Shown piece by piece: positions 34,201 through 46,540 of a DNA stretch of 64,000 bases (positions within the stretch are counted from its first letter, which is position 1; every line of letters starts with the position of its first letter). The position numbers and the translations under genes were made by a program. The stretch covers positions 15,747,242-15,811,241 of the forward strand of contig OX465115.1 in assembly GCA_949987565.1 (NCBI GenBank), given 5' to 3'. This stretch comes from Luidia sarsii. Lineage: Eukaryota > Echinodermata > Asteroidea > Paxillosida > Luidiidae. The notes under the pieces were generated by a model that saw only the letters and a list, made by a program, of their open reading frames with translations, was not told the origin of the DNA and searched no databases.

Positions 34201-35079
34201 CCTGGCTAGTACGGGGAGTCATTTACACAAGCTATGTTTCAAGAAAAGAGAGAAAACGTCCGAAGAAAGTGTGGCTTTAAAGGTTACAGCAGAAAATGAA
34301 CTTGCGCGTGTTGGTGAACTTCAAAATAATATGAGGCTTTAAATGTGACCCTATTTGGCTGTAGAAGTGGAGGGATACTACCCAAAATCATTGCAGAAAT
34401 TCGGCTTGGACGACTACACATTTTGTGTGTTTTTTTTTTTTTTTTGGGGGGGGGGTTATAAGCAGAAAATCCAATCCGCAAGGAACACAAAACGTGAAAA
34501 GAATCTGAGTAATGAAGGTCCATTCTACAATTTGGAGGATGTTACAAGACCTGAGAAACTGGGTTTGGAATTTGCCGCCTCGAAAGTGAGGACTTTTGTA
34601 GTGTGTTCTACGATCATAGCTTGTGTTCTGCAGCCTGTTTAAAGGGACTCTAGCTATACTCGGTCTGCAGAACATTAAATAAACTTGACCTCGGGCTCGG
34701 AGGTCAAACAAAAACGTGACTTCACGCACGATCCTCGGGCTGCCTTGTCAAAAGTTCCTCAGTGTAGCGATACCGGAAGCAATTGTACCTTTAGTTGCAA
34801 TCTGCCAGATTCTTTCAGGTTTTTGTATTGGTGACAGTTCAGGGTTTCCCCCCTAAAAACCTGCTCTTTTGGGAAGCAGATTTGGATCTGGATGTGTCTA
34901 GAAAACCGAAGAAAAAGAACCTTGTTTTAGGGTTGTATTTATTCTGAGTGCATTTAGAGGAAAACGTTCTAAACGGTCATCACAACAAGCATTTAAAACA
35001 AAACGAAGCTGCAGTTTCCAGCCTGGGACTGGAGATCAGACCTCTGGTTCAATCAGGGACCAGGATCCGAGTCCCGTTC
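34201..35079. other. gene-free stretch
   Basis: Only a T-run followed by a G-run (34428-34456) stands out. The frames on both strands around it have no family resemblance. Confidence 0.4.
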
Positions 35080-35308
35080 AGGGGCCAATTTCATAGCACC
35101 GCTTAAGCGCCAAAATGTGCTTAAGCGCAAAAACTCATGAGCCACAGGATCCCCCTTGCCAACCCAAACTTCACTTTTGTTTCCTGCTAAGTAAAGAAGA
35201 GTGGAAAACAAGTCAAAAGCAATGGACATCACATCGCAGGGCAGTTTGTAATCCTGCTTACACAAGGAAGACTTTTCACGCTTCAGCGGCTCTATGAAAT
35301 TGGGCCCT
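35080..35308. mobile_element. MITE family E copy
   Basis: Termini CAGGGGCCAATTTCATAGCA and CTATGAAATTGGGCCCTG are inverted. Inner left and right parts (CCGCTTAAGCG, GCTTCAGCGG) are inverted too. A remnant of the right half is at 59785-59870. Confidence 0.7.
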
Positions 35309-35462
35309 GGCGTCGATTTCACCAAACTCATCGTAACTTACGATCAATCGTAAGGCGACGAGCGATGCACATAATTGATATGGGCTGTCACAACTTACGA
35401 TGGGGTATCCATCGTAAGTTGAGTTCGATGCATCCTTAGGCTTTGTGAAATCCACCCCAGCG
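35308..35462. mobile_element. MITE family F copy
   Basis: Inverted halves GATTTCACCAAACTCATCGTAA and CTTTGTGAAATCC; the inner arms carry CATCGTAAGTTG. It starts exactly where family E ends. A relative at 28066-28203 is nested in repeat H. Confidence 0.68.
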
Positions 35463-36041
35463 TCACATTGCTAGGCTGTCTTTATAATCCTGCTACCACA
35501 TACTTGTGATATCACGTACGTAATTGTCACTCAAAGTGACGTGCATTATTAGAATGGCAGCAGAAGAAAACTGATGTAAGCATATTCACTGAGCCCACTG
35601 GATGAGTGCATTGTCAGCATAAGGTGTGTACCTCTGCTGTTTCCTTCTCAAAATTCCCGTGTCGACATTCAAGGTAGGCTGCTATTTATCACACTGCTGT
35701 TTTATCTACCGACTCCAGTAAACAAGGACACTTACCTGGTGACCCCCCCCCCCATCGTTCTATTGACGCATTCACTTCCGATTGTTGCACTGACCTAATA
35801 AACCCAACGAGTTACGTAGAGCAAGGTCACCCTGGTACTGACGGTAGCTGAAGTCATTTGTTGCCATTATTTTGCAACCATTTAGCGCGTCCTTTCGAGG
35901 CCACCGTAGACATGTGACGGCGAAGAGTTCACAGGGAGGTGGCCGGGGGGGGGGGGGGGAGGGGGAGTTTTACTTTCGTTGCAGCGCTGATGGGGAGAGG
36001 ACGTGTGCATATGTTGTGCGTTGTTCCACCTGATCCGTCCG

Positions 36042-36519
36042 ATGTCAGAAATGGAGAAGGTGAGTGATATAGAGCCCATTGAGAGTTAGTAACGATTGTT
36101 ATTGTGGGTACTAATGTCCTCTGCGTGGCTACTGATCGATTTCTGTGCCTGTTGTGTTGGTCTGAAAACTTCAATGCTTGTATAATACAGCATGGTTGAT
36201 GGCACTTCGCTTAGCGCGGGTTGTAGTGGCTGTGGTCCCATCGGTTTGTGCACACTGATCTCGCTTCTCTGATGTTACAGGTATGTGGAGACTTATTAGA
36301 ACTTTCCCTGTCTTATGTTGGGTTTTTTACGATGGAGGAGACTTGTGACTACTATCCCTGGACCACACATTGGTATGTACTGCCCCCATAGCCAGTTAGA
36401 TGTATTCTGTGCACCTGTTTAGGAATGCATATTTGTGTACACACCATATCGTACGACTATTGCACCAGCACTGTATAAAGAGACGCAGACGTGCATACAG
36501 ACTACAAGGTCAGTGCTAG
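36042..36519 (+). CDS. candidate small three-exon gene (unsupported by family)
   Basis: A possible first exon ends ATGGAGAAG before GTGAGT (36042-36059). The second lies between TTACAG and GTATGT (36281-36372, VCGDLLELSLSYVGFF then TMEETCDYYPW). A third would follow a 50-base intron (36423-36519, stop TAG). The joined frame is 68 codons. Only the first two exons have good signals. The 5' exon follows a C/G-rich patch and could instead be an untranslated leader of the transporter gene 4.6 kb downstream on the same strand. I recognise no homologue. Confidence 0.2.
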
Positions 36520-36589
36520 TAAATAGGAACACTGTTGGATACCCATACACCATAGCATCGACGTCTAGTAACAAAAACAAGTAATCCAT

Positions 36590-36692
36590 AAAACTGTGGC
36601 AAACTTCCCACTGACTAAAATGACCTGCAATACATACATCTCAACAGTTAGTTGGCCTGACGTTTCGATTCAAGCAGGACCTTTCTCAAAGG
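36590..36692 (-). repeat. SINE-A tail copy
   Basis: Contains CTGTGGCAAACTTCCCACTG and CCTGACGTTTCGATTCAAGC. Truncated before the second hairpin arm. Confidence 0.55.
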
Positions 36693-37023
36693 TTCGTAAA
36701 GCAAAACAGAACACCTTCGATGAACCAATTCTCCAAATGCAGAGTGGCTATAGATAGACACGTGTTATATCCGAGTGTACAAGCCGTTAGTAATCGTCCA
36801 GCTTCAGAAATTCCCACCCGTGAGACAGAGTTGGATCAATTGCTCTCAGAAGCACGCTGAGTATCTTGACCTTCGCTTAGCGTCAACCAAACTTGAGATT
36901 GTAAGCCGAGGGACGTGGGCTTTGAATTTCTCTCTTGTGCAATCTCTGCCCTGGATGTAATTGTAACTTACACGACCAGTGTCACACTGTGGTTGCGATG
37001 TGGACAGTGTTGCGGGCTCGCTT

Positions 37024-37259
37024 GCCGCACACGAGAGCCATCGGCTGAGCTTAACAAATCAGTTGAGGGCGTTAGCTCAGCATGGGCCCAGCCTTTGGTG
37101 AGATTTCTGCCTCTCGAGGTCGTGAGAACAAATGTCCGATGTGATCTCATTTGCATCGAGTGGATGAAAGCTCACCGTGTGCGTTGAGTGAAAGCACACG
37201 CTCTGTTCGCAGCCCGAGAGATATTTCGCTCAGCAGATGGATCTGCATGGTGTGCGGCC
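37024..37259. mobile_element. MITE family K, copy 1
   Basis: Termini GCCGCACACGAGAGCCATC and GATCTGCATGGTGTGCGGCC are inverted. GTTAGCTCAGCA and TTTGGTGAGATTT are shared with the copy at 38822-39065. Confidence 0.6.
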
Positions 37260-37469
37260 ATTCTTAGGCCTATGATAGTGTGCAGGGTGGGTTGCTATAC
37301 AGGTTTGTGAGCAGTCTTTTGTTGGTGCCCAACCCCTCTCGGATTGTAATGCCTGCATCACTCGCTTTGTTGTCCAATGCAATTCGTGCCCCGTCCCGGC
37401 CCAACCATTATTATCTGACAACAGCAACCACCTAGGAAGTCGGCCAGAAGAAACAAGGATTTATAAGTG

Positions 37470-37805
37470 GAAATTCGATCCTGTCCAAGGATCGAAACGT
37501 TAGGCCCTCTTACATTCTTTATGTTTGCATTTCAGTTTTGATTTCAAATCAGTTCACACCTGTTCCGCTTATAACTCAGCGAAAATTTAGAATTGTGTAC
37601 AAATCGGATGTAACTTTCTCACCCCAGTAGGACCTGCATGCAAAAAACCCTGACGTTTCGATCTCAGCAGGACCTTTCTCAAAGGTAGATTCAAAGTTGC
37701 CTTTGAGAAAGGTCCTGCTAGGATCAAAACGTCAGGCTATTATTATTGTTTCGTATCTGCATTCTGGTCATTTTAGTCAGTAAGCAGTTTGCAACATTTT
37801 TGCAT
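37470..37805 (+). repeat. SINE-A tail copies
   Basis: A fragment at 37475-37515 (GGATCGAAACGTTAGGCCCT) is followed by a fuller copy at 37645-37800 with both hairpin arms (CGATCTCAGCAGGACC and GGTCCTGCTAGGATC) and the end GTTTGCAACATTTTTGCAT. Confidence 0.65.
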
Positions 37806-38438
37806 ATTTCTCGAGAACATGGGAAGAGAAGATGTGAATTTAAACGGGATGTCATTGGATAAAGCAGGGAGAGAGCCAAAGGATGAAGGCTGGAAGTTAA
37901 AGATAAAATTGAACGAAGACAAAATTGATAAACCAGACACTGATGGTTAAAGCCATGATTATAATCATTATTATACTACACTTACATAGCGCCCTAATCC
38001 CAATGGGGTCTAAAGCGCCTTACAGAGTTTCATCTAAAAAAAAACCTACACTCATTTCAACCATAAAAGGCAACTACAGTACATGCCCGTTTTGATGAAG
38101 AAAAGCACCAGGCAGTGACATTTATATTCATCACGTGAAAATTACAGTACCCCGTCCCCCATGGCGCAAAAATTATTGAAGCAGAATAGCAAATTTGAAT
38201 TTAATCAGGGCGGTAATGAAATGCAATGTCGGAATCAGCGGATCGCGTGACTTTGAATCAATCGGAGGTTTATGAGTATGTGGAGGCCATGCGATGGCGT
38301 TGCTTGGATGACGCTTGAATTCGGCCGTATGGAAGCCAAATGAAAAGGGTAACCACCTACTCTGTATAGGGCTTGTACTTCCTGTTTGGTTTCATTTCAG
38401 CAGGGTTTTCTTTAGAATAGAAGTTGTCGTGCGACTGG
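37806..38438. other. gene-free stretch, nothing recognised
   Basis: No exon-like frame, tandem repeat or MITE copy was recognised between the SINE-A tail and family L element. Confidence 0.35.
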
Positions 38439-38818
38439 CATTAAAGCCCCTACACAACATTGGTAAGATCGAAAAACAGAAATGTTCACAGATTTACATG
38501 AAGCTTATACAGTTTGAAGACGGTTATAGTAGAAACCTCTCACTGAAATATTTCTGCCTAAAATGTTGTATTTTTGGAGAAATGAGTGAAAGGAAATAGT
38601 TTACGTCTCACTGAGATCTAAACTGTTTTTAGGAACAGTACGTCGTTGAATGATGCATTTTCGCGAAACAAATGAAGCGGTTTTCACGATTTTCTCGAGA
38701 CTCGGCTGGCGGATTCAGCTGAAATTTTCACAGGAGTGCTATTTCATGCATATGTTGGAACAGACAACGTATGGGTGCTATTCTTTGACCTCGACCAATG
38801 TCGTGTAGGGGCTTTAAG
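38439..38818. mobile_element. MITE family L, intact copy
   Basis: Perfect 15-bp termini TTAAAGCCCCTACAC and GTGTAGGGGCTTTAA enclose 380 bp with no coding content. The inner sequence matches 1096-1432. Confidence 0.75.
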
Positions 38819-38821
38819 GCC

Positions 38822-39065
38822 GCCGCACACGAGAGCTATCTGCTGAGCAAAAATGATCTCGAGGTCGTTAGCTCAGCACGTAGCTCACCGTGTGCGCTTA
38901 ACTTTTGGTGAGATTTGTGCCTCAAGAGGCCGTGAGACCAATATCTATCCTGTTTGATTTTTTTCGCCTCTCGTGGATGAAAACTCATCGTGTGCGGCGA
39001 CTTGAGCTACGTGCTGAGCACAAACATAACAACTGGCCAATGAAAGTGCAGGCTCTGTTCACGTG
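38822..39065. mobile_element. MITE family K, copy 2
   Basis: Starts GCCGCACACGAGAGCTATCT directly after family L. It matches 37024-37259, with CATCGTGTGCGGCG near 38995 as the inverted end. Confidence 0.55.
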
Positions 39066-39892
39066 ATAATTTCCAAAAATATATGACAGCACAGATTATT
39101 GGTCTCACGTACCCTATGTGTCTGTGTTGTGATGAGTATTTTCATGTTTTCCTAGCCATACGGAGTCGGCAATTATAATGTATTTCTTCGTTGTTTTCTT
39201 CTCGTTTGGGTATAGAGTTTGTCAACTAACGGTTGAAGAGTTTACTCGAACACCATGGTGAACTAACTTCCTCATCTGTGGTGGGAAAACCCACTTCTTC
39301 TCATTGAACCAATGATGGTAACCTGTCATATGTGATCATCAGTGCGAGACGGGGTTAACAGTTAACCCCCCCATACGTGAGTGTGGTAAGTTCCACGACT
39401 GAGCTCACTGTACATTGTAAAACTGGTATCGGGCAAATTGTTTGCCCAACACTCGGTCTGTTTTATCATCCAACAATTATATAAAAGCAATATGTATTTA
39501 AAGAGCGTCATGTCTGACAGATTTGACACGCCCATCGAAACTGAAAGCTCCGTCCAATGGCCATGAAGGCATAACATCTGTCTGTAAACAAAGTCATCAA
39601 GCACTTGTGGTTTGTAAAAGGTAAGTTTGAAGCTGAGTTTTGAATTGTAAGCCTACGTGGCCGTTTTCATTTCCGAGTTCAGTATAGGGAGAGTTTTCCA
39701 AAGTGATGTGCCAGAAAGATCAGCTTCCCCGGGGTGTTGTGAGATGTGTAGGAGTTGGCTATACGCAGATAGAAGCACTGATGAGTGTTCACTGATATTA
39801 TAATTATTACATCAAGTAGGGCTAACCCTCATTTAATTACATCCCATAATGATCGTTTACCTTATTGGATAAGTGTTTAATGGTGGGCGTAC
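39066..39892. other. gene-free stretch, nothing recognised
   Basis: Short frames only. One minus-strand frame of 80 codons has no recognisable domain. Confidence 0.35.
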
Positions 39893-40056
39893 CAAGTGGA
39901 AGGTTTGCGGTGACGTCATGTAGCATCTCTTTTGAGACTGTCTCCTGATAACCGTCAGAGTACACACTGTCCGAAACGTTGAGATACCGGCTCTTCTCAA
40001 AGCCACGACTCCATCTCAATAGAGACGAGTAACATGGTGACACCGTAAACCTTCCA
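39893..40056. mobile_element. MITE family D copy
   Basis: Ends AAGTGGAAGGTTTGCGGTGA and GTGACACCGTAAACCTTCCAC are inverted. The inside holds CCGAAACGTTGAGATACCGG. It is the most compact complete copy in the window. Confidence 0.75.
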
Positions 40057-40934
40057 CATCATTTACCTTATCTACAGAGTGGATTGGTCAAAGGAAATGT
40101 TAGCAATGTCGTGTTTCCTCCTTTAGTTTATTACTTTGTCGTGGAGTGTGTATTGACTTTGACATTAACCCTGTGTTATGAATACATTATGTACCTCTGT
40201 GCATGTCTTGTGTGATGGCATTGCCAGATGAAACTCCATAGCGTGTGGCTATTGGCGGATGGTGTGTGGACCCTTGGTGTAGATCTGTTCAGATGCAGAC
40301 GGCTTGTTTATTGGGATATGCCGCCATGCATGGAGGTACTTCCCCTTGCCGTGCCAGCTTGTATTTCCATCCTGCACTCCATCGGGGACAAGAGGCAATA
40401 TCGCTGCACATCGGAGCGTTTAACCGAAGCAATATCGCCATCCGTGTATTCCGATGGAATTAAAACTAAATGATCCGTTGCAAGGTTTTCTCATTTCGGA
40501 GCAAACCACTCCCGGCTCATTATGAAGATTTCTTCCGTAAATTAAAATAAACGTCATGACAGAAACATGCACATACGCCACGTCGGTTATTCGGTGTCAT
40601 ACGTGTTCGTGCAGATAAGACGACCATGGGACCGGTCCTCAGTTAAGACGAGTTCAGGCGCGTTGCTTTGGAGGTAGAGACGAGTTGTATGATCAATGCT
40701 GTGATATACATTCACAGGTATCGACATTCCTTCTGCGTTTCTATATTACTATCATCGTGTAGAATTATATTGAAGTCCAATATCGTAATGGTTCGTCTTA
40801 CTAATTTATTCCACTTTCCACAGACTGACAGGTTTGAGGTCAACGTGTTACGCGAAGGTCTTCGCACAACTCGGGACTCGCAACTGGGTTTTGGACTGTA
40901 TTTATAAACAGAACCGGAACCAGGGATATTCACG

Positions 40935-43900
40935 ATGGGCATCCGTGCTATACTCAGGGGAATATCTCGTACCAAGACTCTCGACTTATCGTCGACCGAA
41001 TCGAACTTTAAACGATGTCTGACAACCTTTGACCTGACCATTCTGGGCGTGGGGAGTATGGTGGGGTCGGGGCTGTACGTGCTGACCGGCGTGGTTGCCA
41101 GGGAGATCGCTGGTCCCGCCGTCATCGTGTCATACGTCGTCGCGGGGATCGTGTCCATCCTGGCCGCCATGTGCTACTCGGAGTTCGGCGCGCGGGTACC
41201 AGTGACGGGCTCTGCCTACACGTACACGTACGCCACCATCGGTGAGTTCTGGGCCTTCGTGATCGGCTGGAACTTAGTCCTCGAGTACGTGGTGGGTGCC
41301 GCTGCTGTGGCCCGTTCGTGGAGCGGCTACTTCGATGAGATGATCGACTATCGGCTCAGCAACTTCACCAACGATGTCATATTTAGCGGCACCCCCATGG
41401 ACGTGCCTTACCTAGCCCCGTATCCCGACTTATTCTCGGGTCTCCTGACCCTCTTCGTCCTGATATTTGTGATCCTCGGCGCTAACGTGTCCTCTCGAGT
41501 CCTGAACGTGACGGTGACCATCAACCTCGTGGTGGTGTGCTTCGTCTTCGTGGCTGGCCTTTTCCTGGCCGACCTCTCCAACTGGGACGACTTCTTCCCC
41601 TTCGGCGTCTCGGGAATGCTGTCCGGAGCGGCCAGCTGCTTCTTCGCCTTCACCGGCTTCGACGTCATCGCTCTGTCCGGCGAGGAGGCCGTAGATCACG
41701 TCAGGGGAGTCCCCCGTGCCACCGGCTTCTCCGTGGTCATCGCGGGAGTGTCTTACGTAGCCGTGTCCGTGGCTCTCACTCTCATGACGCCGTACGACCG
41801 GATCCCGGACAACGCCTCCTTCTCGCACGCCTTCGTCGTGCACGGCCTCGTCTGGGCTAAGTTCGTGGTGGGTGTGGGCGCCCTCTGCGCTATGTTCACG
41901 GCCCTCCTGACCTCTCTCTTCAGCATCCCCCGCTCCGTCTTCGCGATGGCCAATGACGGGCTTCTCTTCGGCGTCTTGGCCAAGGTGTCCGCCCGGACCA
42001 AGGTCCCGGTGCTGGCGGCGGTGATCTTCGGCCTGCTGTCGGCGGCGATGGCCGTCCTCTTCGATCTCAGCTCTCTGGTGGAGTTCATGTCCATCGGGGT
42101 GCTCATGGCCTACGCCATCGTGGCCGGGGCGGTGGTGGTGCTAAGGTACCGGCCCAACGCCTCCTTCAAGCGGACGGAGAAGACCCCGGGAGGCATCCCT
42201 GACTTCTTCGCCGGAGAGGCCGACGAGAGGACGCTCTTCAAGGACAGCGACAAGGAGCTGGTCATCACCGACTGGAACCGGGAGGGCAAGCTGAAGCACC
42301 GGTTCCGCTGGCTCAAGTGTCTGGCCAACTGCGAGGCCGGTACGGTGGCCTGCCTGTGCCTGGGACTGACCGTCACCTTTCAGGTTCTTGCCGTGGCAGT
42401 GGCCGTGATTGGCCTGCAACAGGACATGCTGGACCAATGGTGGATGATCACCTTGATAGTCGTCTTCGGGAGTCTTGCCCTCCTTGCGTTCGTGCCAATA
42501 CCCATGCACAACCAGACTAGTTCCAGTCATGGATACAGGGTAGGTTGTAGATAGCTCTACCAAATAATTCCCCTTTATTAAGACAACAAATCTGCTGACT
42601 GACATCAGTACCTATGATGTAAATCTCAGAAATTTACAGGGTCTGACGTGCCGATTCCATCAGGCCCTTTCTCAAAGGCAGACAGTTTGGTTAACATAAC
42701 TCTCCCTGTTGAAATATATATGAACATTTTAGAGCCGGGATATTTCAAAGTATAATATTATTGTGGTAAATCCAATCCATGCACAACGAAGCCTCATTAA
42801 TCACCCTGTAAACCTACGCCGGTGAGGCATATTTAGATGGAGTTTGTGTCTGATTAAAATTCAATTTACCATAAATTTACTTTAACAAAATCCCTGAATC
42901 TAAAATGTGTGTTTGCTCCCTCAACTCGTAACAGGCCTGGGTATTGGGTATTGGGTATTGTTTTGAATGGGTATTGTTTTGAATGGGTATTGTTTTGAAT
43001 GGGTATTGTTTTGAATGGGTATTGTTTTGAATGGGTATTGTTTTGAATGGGTATTGTTTTGAATGGGTATTGTTTTGAATGGGTATTGTTTTGAATGGGT
43101 ATTGTTTTGAATGGGTATTGTTTTGAATGGGTATTGTTTTGAATGGGTATTGTTTTGAATGGGTATTGTTTTGAATGGGTATTGTTTTGAATGGGTATTG
43201 TACAAGCACGTGCTGATATTTGTGGGATTATATTCTTTTCTTCCAGGTACCTTTGGTGCCCTACGTGCCTGTGTTGAGCATCTTCTTCGACGTCGTTCTG
43301 ATGGCAATGCTCAGGCCACTCACGTGGGTTCGGTTTGCCGTATGGGTCGGAATTGGTAAGTACGGACTGGGAAATGGACTGGGAAATTGACTGGGAAATT
43401 GACTGGGAAATAGACTAGTTAGTGCACTGGGAAATGGACTGGGAAATAGACTGGGAAATTGACTGGGAAATGGACTGGGAAATGGACTGGGAAATGGACT
43501 AGGAAATGGACTGGGAAATGGACTGGGAAATGGACTGGGAAATGGACTGGGAAATGGACTGGGAAATGGACTGGGAAATTGACTGGGAAATTGACTGGGA
43601 AGTGGACTGGGAAATGGACTAGGAAATGGACTGGGAAATGGACTGGGAAATGGACTGGGAAATGGACTGGGAAATTGACTGGGAAATTGACTGGGAAGTG
43701 GACTGGGAAATGGACTAGGAAATGGACTGGGAAATGGACTGGGAAATGGACTGGGAAATAGACTAGTTAGTGCACTGGGAAATGGACTGGGAAATAGACT
43801 GGGAAATTGACTGGGAAATTGACTGGGAAATAGACTGGGAAATGGACTGGGAAATGGACTAGGAAATGGACTGGGAAATGGACTGGGAAATGGACTGGGA

Positions 43901-45051
43901 AATGGACTGGGAAATGGACTGGGAAATGGACTGGGAAATGGACTGGGAAATTGACTGGGAAGTGGACTGGGAAATGGACTGGGAAATGGACTGGGAAATG
44001 GACTGGGAAATGGACTGGGAAATTGACTGGGAAATTGACTGGGAAATTGACTGGGAAGTGGACTGGGAAATGGACTAGGAAATGGACTGGGAAATGGACT
44101 GGGAAAATGGACTGGGAAATGGACTGGGAAATGGACTGGGAAATGGACTGGGAAATGGACTGGGAAATGGACTTGGAAGTACACTGGAAAGTGCACTGGG
44201 AAATGGACTGGGAAATGGACTGGGAAATGGACTGGGAAATGGACTGGGAAATGGACTGGGAAATGGACTGGGAAATGGACTGGGAAATGGACTGGGAAAT
44301 GGACTGGGAAATGGACTGGGAAATGGACTGGGAAGTACACAGGGAAATGGACTGGGAAGTGCACTGGGAAATGGACTGGGAAATGGACTGGGAAATGGAC
44401 TGGGAAATGGACTGGGAAGTGCGCTGGGAAATGGACTGGGAAATGGACTGGGAAATGGACTGGGAAATGGACTGGGAAATGGACTGGGAAGTGCGCTGGG
44501 AAATGGACTGGGAAATGGACTGGGAAATGGACTGGGAAATGGACTAGAAATGGACAGGGAAGTGCGCTGGGAAATGGACTGGGAAATATCATTTGTGAAA
44601 TGTACGGGACAACGATATTATAAGAATTAGGATTTTAAGAATTGAAAGTCACGGAGTTAACAATATGATGATTTAGGGTTATCTCTGTTGTTTCACTAGC
44701 GGAAAGTATACATAACAAACATGGATTTACAATAACATAATGGTGCACGCGATATGATTGTTGCTGTAATTCAGAACTCTATTATCAATCCACTGTATTG
44801 TTTTGGTGAATACCATTGGAGCCTTGCTGTCTTTACACTTATACCTCCTTTTTGGGCGCACAGGTTTGATTCTGTACGTGTGCTACGGCTACCATCGCAG
44901 CGTGGAGGGTCGCCAGAGGGCGTCCCAGGCCAGCCAGCCGGCCTATGAGGTCATCGCTGCCGAAGCGCCCCAGCAGTCCATGTACGGCACGGTTAAACTC
45001 CAGCAACCCAAGCGAACGGATGGCTCCAAGGAAACGGTTCTGGTACACTAG
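40935..45051 (+). CDS. SLC7A4: SLC7A4-like cationic-amino-acid-transporter family protein
   Basis: Three exons: 40935-42539, 43247-43355 and 44864-45051 (stop TAG), 633 residues, the usual length for the CAT subfamily of APC transporters. Family signatures are [20 protein letters not shown] (residues 32-51), [28 protein letters not shown] (81-99), [19 protein letters not shown] (103-121), [29 protein letters not shown], and in exon 2 [14 protein letters not shown] and [21 protein letters not shown] and [13 protein letters not shown] resemble SLC7A4 more than the arginine/lysine carriers SLC7A1-3; vertebrate SLC7A4 has no proven transport activity. The glutamate after the third helix region (E104) is present. 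About 14 membrane helices; N-glycosylation sites at NFT (143) and NVT. Splice phases 0 and 1 agree with donors GTAGGT and GTAAGT. Both introns are occupied by minisatellites. Confidence 0.88.
42953..43200 (+). repeat. 16-bp minisatellite (GGGTATTGTTTTGAAT)n in SLC7A4 intron 1
   Basis: About 15.5 identical copies ending 46 bp before the exon-2 acceptor. The minus-strand frame ([16 protein letters not shown]) is an artefact. Each unit contains AACAAT on the minus strand, a core recognised by SOX proteins, which may be coincidence. Confidence 0.95.
43364..44588 (+). repeat. 12-bp minisatellite (GGACTGGGAAAT)n in SLC7A4 intron 2
   Basis: About 100 units with few variants (GAAATT, GAAGTG, GAAATA). 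The array starts 8 bases after the 5' splice site and occupies over 80% of the intron (43356-44863). Because 12 is a multiple of 3, all frames stay open and yield the 443-residue minus frame and the TGKW/DWEM plus frames. Confidence 0.97.
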
Positions 45052-45364
45052 TGCGTTTGATTAGCTCGTGCGTTTGATTAGTAATCCTGCTTTTCACGCT
45101 TGGTACGTTAGGGGTAATGACGTCAGAGCCAATCGAATGCGCCCATAGGTCGAGTTCGTGCGCGTGCGTGTTCGGCTGTTCGTGAACAACCCTGGCGGAG
45201 AGGTGGTGTTTGATCCTGTTCCAAGTGCAGTGGGTCGTGTTCGTGTGGTTTGAGCGCGAGAACGAGGTTGAAGAACAGACCGCCCAAACTCGACTATAAG
45301 GTATTATAAAGGGGCAGAAAGTTACTAGTACTGAATCGAGACATAAATATTTTGCCACATTTTC

Positions 45365-45510
45365 GACTTTTCGATCTTAGCAGGACCTTTCCCAAAGGCA
45401 AGGTCCTACTAAGATCTCAACTTCAAACCCGATACACTGTATATTTTTAAGATTTGTATTTTGGTCATTTTAGTCAGTAAGCAGTCAACAACATTGTTGT
45501 ATAAAAAGAG
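45365..45510 (+). repeat. SINE-A tail copy
   Basis: Both arms are present (CGATCTTAGCAGGACCTTTC, AGGTCCTACTAAGATC), then TTTAGTCAGTAAGCAG and the 3' end TTGTTGTATAAAA. Lies 300 bp downstream of the SLC7A4-like stop. Confidence 0.65.
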
Positions 45511-46037
45511 AGGAGTTTCTGAAATGCGATGGAATTTTCGGACACCGTTTTGAAAGCATGCCGTTCGACATGTTTTGCATTTTTTATATTCTACAATTTT
45601 TTGCTTATTCCTAGGCCTATCCTTCCCTACAGTAATGAAGCAAGATCTATTCAGACCAAAACTGTTTACGGATATCCCTGGGTTGGGCTGAGGCTGGGGC
45701 GTAGGGGCTGTGGGCTCTCCAATGGCTTTGAAGCTGGCTTACGTTGTTCACAGGAGAAAGGTCTACTTAAACTGCACTGAAACGGTCGGTGTATTAACAT
45801 AAACCCCAACCTTCAAATTACCTTGTAAGACTAGTCTTCTTGGTAAATGCTCGGTCTTTCACCTAACCTTAATATCTATTAATTAATATTAGGCCTATTA
45901 ATTAATTAATGTTAGGCCTAAATATGAAATCATGGCATGCACTGCACAGCGTTAGCCTACGTGTCGTCACCGACCTGAAATAGTTCTATACATAATTATT
46001 TCCTATATATATTAACAATGGCACGCTATGGCACGCT
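45511..46037. other. gene-free AT-rich stretch
   Basis: No exon recognised. A short TTAATTAA-rich patch is at 45878-45912. Any polyadenylation site of the transporter gene would lie upstream of or within this interval, but I could not assign one. Confidence 0.35.
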
Positions 46038-46212
46038 ACTATTTGGTATGATTTTGGTATATTATTTGGTATGATTTTGGTATACTATTTGGTATGATTT
46101 TGGTATACTATTTGGTATGATTTTGGTATACTATTTGGTATGATTTTGGTATACTATTTGGTATGATTTTGGTATACTATTTGGTATGATTTTGGTATTC
46201 TATTTGGTATGT
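46038..46212 (+). repeat. 23-bp minisatellite
   Basis: About 7.6 copies of ACTATTTGGTATGATTTTGG plus TAT, nearly identical. No known motif. Confidence 0.92.
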
Positions 46213-46540
46213 TGATTTACAAAACTCTCGTCTTGTTTTAAATGTTTCTTAATTCGTATTGCCCGGACAACACCAACCCTATAAATATTATTTGAGATAT
46301 ATATTTTTCACTGTGATTATTTTATCAAAACCCTTGAAAACTGAATTATGGGAAAATTAGTTCGGAAATAGACACCTTACCTTTTATGCCTATCAAACTT
46401 GTCTTGTCTTGTGTTACCGTAGACTGTAGACCCATACGCTGACCGTACCTTTGCACTAGATTGACTGCCAATATCTTTATATTTGGGTATTGGATTAACC
46501 TCCAACTCTAACAATACTTGTTACTGGGGTAGAATGATTG

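Noticed and set aside
43261..44592. 443-codon minus-strand frame and long plus-strand frames (TGKW, DWEM, GLGN repeats)
   Set aside because: They are translations of a 12-bp minisatellite whose period is a multiple of three; the region is an intron of the SLC7A4-like gene.
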